A DNA stretch of 64,000 nt from Pomphorhynchus laevis. Lineage: Eukaryota; Acanthocephala; Palaeacanthocephala; Echinorhynchida; Pomphorhynchidae. Location: the NCBI GenBank assembly GCA_012934845.2, contig WNNJ02001104.1, positions 372,001-436,000 on the forward strand, read 5' to 3'. Positions 11,098 to 21,500 of the stretch are shown here, in pieces. The translations under genes were made by a program, and so were the position numbers. The notes beneath the pieces are model-generated. The model had not been told where the DNA came from. It did no database searches and was given only the letters and a program-made list of their open reading frames with translations. How positions within the stretch are numbered: position 1 is the stretch's first letter; every line of letters begins with the position of its first letter.

Positions 11098-12285
11098 TTA
11101 GAGTGGATGACTGAGATGATTTTGTTTAGTGGATTTGTTTAAACGAATAAAGGATACAGGATTGATATTATTGAAGAGGAATGGGTTATCATCATGAAGA
11201 ATGGTTGCTAGGATAGACCTGAAAGCAGATACATCATAATCGAGGCGAGATTGTGAAGAAGCAGATTCGGAAAGCTCTAAGATTGATATGATAATACAGC
11301 GATCGCGCGAAGAAAAACGATTTCGTGGAAGTGGTAAACAGACAGAGCTGGTAGGAGTCGAGGCAGATGAGCAGATGGAAGTGGAAATGACAGGGGTGCT
11401 TGATAGATAATTAATATTTGTTGGAGCAAGTGTGACAGGAGCGGGGTGTTGAATCGGTTGATCAGACATGTTACTGGATATGATTTTGAAGGAATGATGT
11501 AAATTATTTGGAAGTGTTACGTGGGAGGTAGAGTAAGGAGAATTAAGATAGGTTGTGGCATGTGTGACAGGAGTGGAGTGTTGAATAAGTTGATCGAAAA
11601 TGTTACTGGAAATGATTTTGATGGAAGGATGTAGATTATTGGAAAGTGATACGTGGGAGGTAGAGTAAGGAGAATTAAGATAGGTTTGATCATATGTAAC
11701 AAGAGTGGAGTGTAGAATCGGTTGATCGGATATGTTACTGAATATGATTTTTACTGAATGATGTAAATTATTGAGACGTGATACGAGGGAGGTCGAGTAA
11801 GGAGTACGTGAAGAGAATAAAAAAGTTTGAAATTTATTTAGATTGGGGGAGGAATAGGAAAGAGGAGGTACGAGATGAAAAGCTTTACCGTCAGCATTGT
11901 TAGAATGAGGAAGATTAATGGAAGTTTGGTTCGTAGTTGAACGAGGATTGTGTGAGAGAGTAGGTTTAATAATGGGATTATAAGATGCGAAGTCATGTGT
12001 TGATGCGAGGGAAACATCTAAAACAGCATTGGTCCGAGTGGTCGTGTGTGATACAGGAGTAGAGGAGCAGGATAAGTGTAGTAGTATTACTGATGTACAA
12101 AAACCGCATGTGAACTGTTTACCTTTATACACCGAGTGGTCGGATATTTTAACACGAGCAAGTGTCCATACATCACAATCTTTGGAATCGCATCCAACTT
12201 CAAAACTGGTATAACCAGCATTGCATTCCGATGTGGAAGATGCTTGATCAGGAACAAGGATCTGAGATCGCACTTTTTTAGGCAT
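11098..12285 (-). CDS. LINE-B ORF1 protein with internal tandem repeats
   Basis: A 395-residue open frame starting with MPKKVRSQI. Residues about 31-63 form the same half PHD-like finger as in families A and C (C-x4-C, W, C-G-F-C). The middle is rich in Ser, Thr, Asn and His and contains three tandem copies of a 44-residue unit (residues about 164-295). The C-terminal part carries the start of the R-L-x-x-D-V helix shared with families A and C. The protein is presumably the RNA-binding partner of ORF2. The frame stops short of the full C-terminal domain, which seems to continue in other frames to about 10900. Confidence 0.75.
   Translation of the reverse strand: MPKKVRSQILVPDQASSTSECNAGYTSFEVGCDSKDCDVWTLARVKISDHSVYKGKQFTCGFCTSVILLHLSCSSTPVSHTTTRTNAVLDVSLASTHDFASYNPIIKPTLSHNPRSTTNQTSINLPHSNNADGKAFHLVPPLSYSSPNLNKFQTFLFSSRTPYSTSLVSRLNNLHHSVKIIFSNISDQPILHSTLVTYDQTYLNSPYSTSHVSLSNNLHPSIKIISSNIFDQLIQHSTPVTHATTYLNSPYSTSHVTLPNNLHHSFKIISSNMSDQPIQHPAPVTLAPTNINYLSSTPVISTSICSSASTPTSSVCLPLPRNRFSSRDRCIIISILELSESASSQSRLDYDVSAFRSILATILHDDNPFLFNNINPVSFIRLNKSTKQNHLSHPL
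11400..11796 (-). repeat. 132-bp tandem repeat (x3) inside LINE-B ORF1
   Basis: Three in-frame copies of a 132-bp unit (44 codons) lie head to tail in ORF1. Each unit has a N-N-L-H-x-S-x-K-I-I block, a S-N-(I/M)-x-D-Q block and, in the first two copies, Y-L-N-S-P-Y. The 5' fragment at 814-1850 lacks this part, so copy number may vary between family members. Confidence 0.85.
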
Positions 12286-12330
12286 GGCCTTTTATCGAGA
12301 GATTGAGCTTAATCCGCGAGTGTATCGAGC

Positions 12331-12508
12331 GGAACTGACATGAATAATCTGGAACTAACAGGAATAATCTGGAACTGACAGGAATAATCTGGAATGTAAT
12401 TTGCTTGAACGGTTGTAAATTTTCTTCAAAAATATGTTAAATTATTTAATGTTATCATTTAAATGAAATCATTTACCAAAAGTTGAAAAGGATGTTTATT
12501 TATTATAG
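12331..12508 (+). other. 5' flank of the NKIRAS-like gene
   Basis: A 180-bp gap between the LINE 5' end and the ATG. It includes a short direct repeat of the form GGAACTGACAGGAATAATCT (three copies, about 12323-12392) at the LINE edge. TTATTATAG directly before the ATG would also serve as a splice acceptor, so a 5' UTR intron is possible. No clear TATA box. Confidence 0.35.
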
Positions 12509-15500
12509 ATGGGCAAAATATGTCGGATAACTGTGTGTGGCTGTATTAACGTAGGAAAAACATTTGTTCTACAACAGTTAACACAACGCACTTCATCAAA
12601 TTACGTACGTATCGATTTGATTATGTTTAGTTAGCTGACAGGTCAATATTCTAAACTCTTGTTCAATATCAAAAATTATTATTATTTCGACAAACAGACA
12701 AGCAAAGCTTATAGTTGCACAGTTAAAAAAAGAAAAAGAGAAAAAAAGAAAGACTCACAAACAAAAGTCAAAAAAATTATGTATTAAAACAACGAGCATA
12801 AGTTTAGATGTGATTGATATAGACGAAACGTTATAACTGCAAAAACCTTTCTGAAGGGCTTTAAAATTTACAATTATTTAAATTTATATCAACACGTTAA
12901 ATCTTCATATAACAAACGATATATCAATAATTTATTTATTTTTTTAATAAATAAAAATAAATAAATTAAAAATAAATTAAAATTAATAATTAGATTATAA
13001 ATAATTATAAATAATTGTTATAAGATTTTATATAATTTATATAAAGTTAAAATAAAAATTGAAATTTAAAATAAAAGTCATTTTATAGTTATATATAACT
13101 ATATACATTATTTATATATACCTATATTTATTATAAATTGATTGTTCACTCATATTGTATTATTTTATTAGTGGAGAGAGTGAAGAAAATATTTATTTAA
13201 TCTCGAATTTTCAATAGCCTACTGCTATCATCATCAGGAGTGATGATAGCAGTAGGCTATTGAAAATTCGAGATTAAAATAATATTTTCTTCACTCTCTC
13301 CACTAATATAATAACCTATATTTATATTAATAAATATATTAATAATGTTATAATTATATTTTTTAAATAAATTTACCTCAATTTGATTAGAAATTATTTA
13401 CATTTTTACGTTTAATGTGACCGTCCAACAATTACCCGAATGATTCAAAGACGAGAAGACATTAACCAAATTTGTTTTCCAATATTTTTGTGCCGCACAA
13501 GCTCATCATTTTCAATGAAAATAATATAGAAAAATAAAAAAATAACCGAGTAATTTTAATAAACAATTTATTAAATATAAAAAGTTATAACTTTTACCTT
13601 GAAAATTGTGAGCCTGTGCGGCACCGAGATATTGGAAACAAATTTGGTTGATAAACATGATTTCTCGTCTATGAATTATTCATATAAAAATTGACAAATT
13701 ATATGTACAAATCGTTCATGTCATCAAATGATGTATGACAAATTACTATTTATTTCGTAAAATGAACGAAATTTGAGTAATGCCTTCACATTTGAAGCCT
13801 TGAACTGATTTATAATAAAAACAGGAATTTTGTATATTTGTAAGATGATAGCAATAAGTATGTGGATACTATAAATATTACAATACTTAGATAATTTAAC
13901 ATTTAAAATAATTTATCAATAATAAAGCATTAAATCAAGATAAATAAATTTTTACGCAATTTAGAAATTATTGTAATGACAGTTTGACATATCTGGAAGA
14001 AGTAACGGATCAGATGATTTAAAAATTAACCGTGTTTGACGTAAATTATATTTAATGTTAATATAATGTTAAATTATGTAAATAAAAGGTATTTTCTTAT
14101 GAAAATTAAATAAAAATAACCAAAATCTCACCAGCCCAAAATCTAAAGTGGTTAAGAAAAATGACCAAAACCACCCTTTAAAACATTATTTATGTACGCT
14201 GTTTATAATTTAGCGTTATCACGATCTTGATACATAACATGGTAAATTACCGACCAAAGTTTCCAACATTTCGGGACTTGGCATGATATATTATATACCA
14301 GTATGTGTTTCACTGCTTGGATAGCTAAATCAGGATCAATATTTGCTGATCATTGATTGAAATTATTGCTTTTGTCGATTTCTGAAAAATCCGAGGTCAA
14401 TATTTGGTGGTGTTCTGTTATTATACGGTTAATCGGTTTGTAAATTTTGGAACCAATTGTCTATTGCCCATTTGAAATAACTACTAATCACGCCCATTTG
14501 ATCTCATCGCATATCGCGCATAAATCATACAGAGTAAATTCAATATTTACCTGCACTGTAATCTGTTAAATAAATTAAGCATTTATATTTAATTGTATTC
14601 TTAACTAATTTACATATTCATGACCTATTTCGACACTTTGTAATACTGTTTCAGCTCTCTTTAAACTCTGGCAAATTACCGCTCGACTGAAAACGTGCTA
14701 TGGTAGTACCTGTTTATAAGAAAGTTATGCGGAACTCAGCTAGTAACTACAAGCCTATAAGTTTAACTAGCCATATAAGTAAAATTATGGAGCGTATAGT
14801 TCACGATAGGATAATGAGTGACTTGGTTGAACCCGGACAGATTTGCTCTCAACATCATGGTTTCATGATGTTGAGAGCAATGGTTTCAAGCTCTTAGAAC
14901 GCCTCATCTTAATACAAATCAACGCTTATCTCTCCTCATCCAATCTGTACCCTCCTTTCCAATCCGCTTTCCGCTCTAATCACTCGACAGAAATCGCATG
15001 CATAAAAGTGTACAACGACTTACTTATTTCTCGAGACAAGGCTCTATATAGTGTTCTTATCTCCCTCGACCTCTCCTCCGCATTCGACATTGTCGACCAC
15101 TCCGTCCTCCTTTCTCGCCTTCGTTATGATTACGGCTTTTCTTCCTCCTCCGTAGCTTGGTTCGCCTCATATCTATCCGACCGTTCCTTTCGCGTATGTT
15201 CTAATTCATCATCCTCCCCTCCCATCCCTATTTTTTGTGGGGTCCCACAAGGTTCAGTCCTAGGTCCCCTGCTTTTCTCTCTTTTGCTTGGCGATCTCTC
15301 TCCATTTATCAAACCTTACTCCTTTAACGTCATGCAATACGCCGATGACATTCTAATCTATGCTCATGCACCCGCACATCGCATACACGATATCGGCATT
15401 TCTGCCTCCAACTGTCTTTCTTCTATCTACAAACGTCTCTCCAATCTCCATCTCGTTCTAAACGCCGAAAAGTCCAAAATAATGTGGATCCTTCCCCGTA

Positions 15501-18500
15501 AACCAAGCATATCTCCTCCCATTGTATCTTTTGCCTCATCGATCATCCCTATAGTCCACAATCTCACTTTCTTAGGCTTCCATTTCGATGATCACCTTTC
15601 CCTTAAACCCTTCGTCCGTGACAAGGTCCGCTCGTCTAACTTAATTCTTCGTGACATCCGCCGTATCCGCCCCCTTATCGACTTCCGTTCTTGTATGTCT
15701 CTTCTTTCATCGCTTCTTTTCCCTAAAATCGATTACTGCCTTAGCCTTTTCGCCAATTCTCCAAAATCCATCATCCTACCACTACAACGCATAATCAACT
15801 CCGCCGTTCGAGTGCTCTTTCGTCTCCGTCGCTTTGACCACATATCCACATATCTTGCCCAACTCTCCTGGCCCACCATCCACATCCGCATCAAACTCTG
15901 CATTTTTATCGTAACTTTTCGTCTCATCGCTGTCGGCTCCCCATCGTTCATCAACCTTCCTTTCTTAGACGATACTCGCCCCACCTCGCTATCGCTTCGT
16001 TCCTGTCATACCCTCTTACTCCACGTTCCTAATTACTCCAACAACTACGGTCTCCGATCCTTCCTCGTCGCCGCCTCACTCGCCTGGAATCAACTCCCTC
16101 TCGACGTCCGCCGCGCTCCCTCCTTTATCACATTCAAACACCTCCTTCGTTCACACCTTCTCGACACCTGATTCAGTTTTTTTTGTTGTGGTCATGTAAG
16201 CGTGCGCTGGCACGCATTTGCCACGTTAAAATAAATCCTTTTTTTCAGAAAAGGCAAATCTTGTCTGACGAATCTCTTGTGTTCTCGTGAGGCGTGGGTC
16301 GCAGAATTATCTCGAGGTAGCTCTATTGATCCCCTGTTTCTTGATTTTAGTAGAGCATTCGATTACGTGCATCATTCTCAGTTGATACAAGCATTATTCG
16401 ATCATGGCATTCCCCGGATGCTTGTAGCGTGGGTTGCTGATTTTATGTCATCTAGGAGCTATATAGTACGGGTTGGTAATTGTTTTTCTCTGCGTAGTGT
16501 GACTTCAGGGGTTCCTCAGGGGCCTGTGCTTAGCCCATTACTTTTTAACATTTTCATCAACTCTCTGCTAAGTAAACTGCAATGCCAATATCTTGCTTCG
16601 CAGATGACTTGAAAGTGTGGAGCACAATTAATTCTCCAAAGGATGTAGAGTTTCTGCAAAGTGATATTGATAGGATAGAAATTTGGAGTAGGCATACAGG
16701 AATACTATTGAACGTCTCTAAGTGTGTTTACCTTCGTTTCGAGTATAGTTATGTACCTGCCGGATATACTATAGGATCTCAAATAATTAATTGGGTATCT
16801 CATATACGAGACTTTGGTATCATAACTCATTCTTCCTTGAAGTCTAGAATGGACACTGAACGTAGATGTGCGTTTGCCAGAAGAATGTTGTACTTGATAA
16901 AAAACTGCTTCAAGTTTGTGTCACCCACATGTTTTAGAATTCTATTTAATGCACTTGTAAGACCACATATTGAGTTCGCGATACAAGCCAGTTTTCCAAC
17001 GTCCAAAAAATAGTTGAATGACTTAGAAAATATTCTTCGTCGTGGCAACAAACTGTGTTCGAGTTGTTCTCATATGAGTTATCGCGACAGACTTAAAACT
17101 CTGGGTATGATGACTGTGCACCAAAGACTGTACATCCTAGATATGTTAGTAATGTGGCATATCGCCAACGGTTTGGATGGATATTCTACTCATTCAGTGG
17201 AATATCAACGATAGGCGATGCCACAGAGGTCATCCCCTGTTGTTGAGGATATCGTCCCATGGTCACAGTTCACGGTTGGATCGGTTGTCTCATCGTTGTG
17301 CAAATGCTTGGAATCGACAACCGTCGGAAATCGTGATGGCCACAGACGTTAAGACATTCAAGACTGCTCTCATAAATTGGACAATTAACGGCGAGAATAA
17401 TGAAGATTACCCCTTTTATTGATATTTTTATGTTGATTTTGGTGTATGTAATGATGTTTTCTTGTGATCGAGCGAAACGGCTTTTTAGCCAATGCTTGCT
17501 TGTAATAATATTATTTTAAGACAATATTTTTTAAATTACGAGGGTTTAATATTTTTAGATTGATAGAATTAAGACTAAGGTTTTGATTTAATGAATGTGT
17601 AACTTTCTGATTCAATTAAACATTTAATAACATTTTGGCTGTTTTAACATTTTGGCGGAATAATTTCCATTCCTCAAATTATATTTTTTATTGCAAGCAA
17701 GAAGGGGATACAGTGATTTTTGCGAAATATATTCTTAAAATCTATATATGATTAATTTTAAATAATTATAAATTGACGGTGAAAATTATTTCTATTTAAA
17801 ATTAAAAATATTATAAAATAACAATAACGGATATCTCACTGTTTAATTGATAAATTGATTGAATTTGTTTCCCCAAATATATAATAAAGTGTATTTGTTA
17901 ATGTACCCATTTACTAATTATGACTTTATGACGATGATTTGGTAAGCGTTCAATAACATCATTATTGGATTCCAATGTTATCACTTATAAATCATCTGCA
18001 TGTATATGAACCGAACTAAGATGTCTTACATGATGCCACGCAGAAATATGAAGTTCAGTAGAAATTTGATATCAAATTTTTATCTTTTTTTCTACCGTTT
18101 TTTTATAGATTTTTAATCTATAAAACAAGAACTGTTGTCTACGAGGTACACAAAACAAAAAATTTATAAATTATTCAAAATAATTGCTATTAATTATTAA
18201 TATTTTTTATAATAATTAATTTAATATTATAATAATATATTATAATAATATATTGTAATAATATTATTTTAGTATGTAATTTTTAAACATCATAATATTA
18301 AATGATGATGCATGATGATACATTTAATGTTTGTCGATGCACTATTATATTGCATCGGGGCGTATAAAATTTAAAGACAAAATAAATTAAGAATTATTTC
18401 CATATTGATTATGTCATATTGATTTTTTCTGTATTAGCGCAATATTAGTTTTTTTCTGAAAAAAAATTATAATTATAATTATACAATAATTTTAGTCTGT

Positions 18501-21500
18501 ACATGATAAAATTGTCACAAATCTTGCAGAACATAATCCGCGTATGTAAGAGAAGATGCTTACGCAGACGAGCAAATAGTATGCTCGGCTTTTGTTCGCA
18601 TATTCAAAGCCATTGAGGCACATTTTGCTATTTGAATCGACATATCTTGTCTCAGTTGGTTGATACACTCATTGTATTCTAGATGTGATCTTGAGGCTCT
18701 GCATTTTTCTATGGTCTGCATTATCTGATTAGCGCCTAGATCAACCACACCAACTGCAGATGGTGTGACACCAACTGCCCCATTCAACCGATGTGATACG
18801 TTAAACATATATTTTAAGTTTTCGATTTTCATTATACTTAAAAAATCCGAAGAAGGTCTTTGGCGGTACGACAGCGCATGATAATTATTAAAAATAAAAT
18901 TAATAATAACTTTTATTAAATATATGAAAAATATATTTAATAAAAAAATTAATAATTTAATGCAAAGCAACATTTAACACAAGTTAAAAATTATAATTTA
19001 GAAAGTTGAAATTAAAACTTAGTCATAAAGCATAGTTTTATGTAAAGCAAACTTTCATAAAATAAAAAATTTACCATAAATCATATCATTAAAAAAATAT
19101 TGTAATTGAAACGGGTAAATTTTGAATATATTTGCTATCGTAATTTAATAGCGAAATAACATATTTCACGATGCAATTATTTTCTAATTAATTTATTTGT
19201 AGATACGTAATTTATTCTTAATTAATTTTCAATTTATGTTTAATTAAAATATTTTAATACTTTGCTAAATTTGTGACAAATTAGTGATATTAGATGCCTT
19301 AAATTAATTTAATTTTTATTTAATTATATTATTGGCAATTAATATTTGTCTGTAAGTATATTCGAAATATAGAGTTTCTAAACTGCGAAAATAATTTATT
19401 TCAAATTCTAAATATATACGTTTTCATACTTTAATAAAAAAATTTAAAATATTAGCAGAAATTATCAGATATTTCGGAAATATAACATCTGATATTATTT
19501 CTTAAATGAAATTGATATGGTTTAATGCATTTTAACCTTGATTATGTATAGTTTTCTGATTTTTGAATACCTTACCCATAAAAATATTTAAGGTCAGATA
19601 AAGAAAGACCTTTAATATTTGATTTCTTCTGGTGTAAATCTTATCAATTGTAATTTTATGAACTGATAACCCAAGTCAAATCACGCTAATGATGCATTTG
19701 ATGCATTTAATCTATATCGACTAACGATTAGACAACTTTAATCTTTAGTCGGCAAATAAATTGTATTTTTAAATAAAATGAAATAATTTTTCAATTGAAA
19801 TAAATTGTAGATTTATTAATTAAGTAAATTGTAGATTTTCTACTTTATGTAATTATTTATAAACTTATAGTTAACTTTATCCACTAATTGATTCTAAATA
19901 TTCACTGTCAACTTTATTTATAGTTATCTTTTTTGATTTATATACAGTATTACTTATAAAAATGTACCACTTTATAGTACAGGATCACACTTGAATCATA
20001 AATCAAAATTGGGTAGCGTAATTTGTGACAATTTTACTTCGTGTTATAAAATACACGACAAATAAATAATGACTTCTAATTTAATAATCTTATATTAATT
20101 TTATATTTGTTATGCAAATATTAATTGTATAAAATTTTAATAATTTATAGTTATGTTTATCTTTATTTTTAATTTATTTAAAGTATAAAATACATAGACT
20201 TAGTTATCTGATCTGATTTATTTGTAGATATGATAAATAAAAATGGAAACTTGTTATGGATGGATAAATATTTCTTATTCAGATACATCGCATATTATTT
20301 ATAAAATTGATTTTTATTTAAATTTTAACTTTATATAAATTATAAAATCTTATTTAATTATTTATTATTTATAATTATTTATCTTTATTTTTGATTTATT
20401 TAAAATACGTAGACTAAGTTATCTGATATAATTTATTCTTCTATATAAAACCCTTCTGCATTAAAATCATACATTATCTTCAAATTAAATAAACATGCAC
20501 GTTCTAATATCCGACTAAATTATTCAATTTTATTTGTATTTAGGAATACTCGCATACAATCGAAGATGTGTTTGTCTACAACTTAGATCGTGATGTGAAT
20601 TGTCGGCTTTATGACACGGGTGGTGTCGATGTACGTATATATTAACTTGTACATGATTAATCGCATTTTTGTTTACAGGTCTAAAAAGAAGTTTGTAAAA
20701 ATGTTGTTTGTGGTGTTGATATTGTTTTATTGCTGTTATATAATAGATTTTAATGGTGTATAACACGGACCGTGCCTAGCTAGAAGAAAACAAATATTTC
20801 GGTATAAGACATCAGCTTATCACATATTTTAAGCAAATCCATTTCACATATGTATTTTGTTCATAGTATATCTATTGATATTGTCAAAATAAATAGATGT
20901 TTGTTATCAAAATATATTATTTATCTGTACTTGCTAGCAATTCTGATTTAAATAATTAAGCTGCAATTCAGAAAACCCCGTTCGTTATATTTTTGTTTTA
21001 TTTAGCCAACAAATCTAGAATATTCGATCAAGTTGTTTATCCAAGAACACGAAACAATACTTAGCATCTCAGAGGTATTTGTTTGGTTATTAAATTTGCC
21101 ATTTTTTTAACGTTTCAGGCCATTATTTTTATTTACGATCCCGACGATGGAGGAAATAGCTTTGGATCATTACATTCTCTGATGAAATCAATCGAGCAGA
21201 ATTGCATACGAAAGGAGGTTCGCTATTATTGTAGTTTACATTTAATACGATTTATAACATTTTATGTTGTCCGGAAATCGATTTTAATTAAATTGTCACA
21301 AGTATTTTAAAATTTTGTATTATTTTATCCAGAAACTAATGAAAATAAATAATTTCGCTAAAATCATCGGCTTAATAATATCCCGGTTTATTTGCGAGAT
21401 TTCATCAGGCAATGTTGTATTGAAATAAACGTCTCAACTGTCAGGCAATGCATACAGCTAAATGATGATAATTTATAGGGATATCCTAATAGTCTAGTAG

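Larger units (their letters stand above)
8190..12330 (-). mobile_element. L2-like LINE (family B), nearly full length
   Basis: Minus-strand element directly abutting the 3' end of LINE-A. It holds a 5' end near 12330, ORF1 (12285 to about 11000), an endonuclease (about 10800-9780), a reverse transcriptase (about 9700-8280) and the family tail ending in CATTTGCCACGTTAAATAAA at about 8190-8225. The RT and thumb resemble vertebrate and invertebrate L2/CR1 LINEs. ORF1 is intact for 395 codons, ORF2 is broken by frameshifts and small deletions. Tail and protein differ somewhat from the copy at 14.9 kb, so family B has at least two subfamilies here. Confidence 0.85.
14640..17520 (+). mobile_element. 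CR1-like LINE (family D), interrupted by an L2-like LINE
   Basis: Two parts of one element flank a nested insertion. The left part (14640-14870) encodes SASNYKPISLTSHISKIME and ends at QHHGF; the right part (16245 onwards) resumes with RKGKSCLTNL, exactly what follows QHGF in this RT family. It then shows FLDFSRAFDYVHH, SGVPQGPVLSPLLFNIFIN, FADDLKVW and the thumb region, to a stop near 17420. The 3' UTR has the GGCT-TTTT-AGCC hairpin and ends near 17520. It is 5' truncated and has a stop near 14694 and frame changes at about 16600, 17010 and 17200. Confidence 0.85.

Noticed and set aside
13158-13312. Calling the palindrome motifs functional hammerhead ribozymes
   Set aside because: The catalytic-core boxes are present, but there is an extra U before stem II and I cannot draw convincing stems I and III or a cleavage site. 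Kept as hammerhead-like only.
15733-15984. Minus-strand frame starting MGRVSSKKG, also seen at 2627-2851
   Set aside because: It is conserved between two L2-like LINE copies only because the sense strand is; it is antisense to the thumb region.
18833-18973. N-terminal extension of the 18.56-kb ORF as a signal peptide
   Set aside because: The hydrophobic run is what AT-rich non-coding DNA gives by chance; composition changes sharply at the inner ATG.
20530-20766. Minus-strand 78-aa frame
   Set aside because: It is the shadow of NKIRAS-like exon 2 and its intron on the other strand; the plus-strand reading has family motifs.
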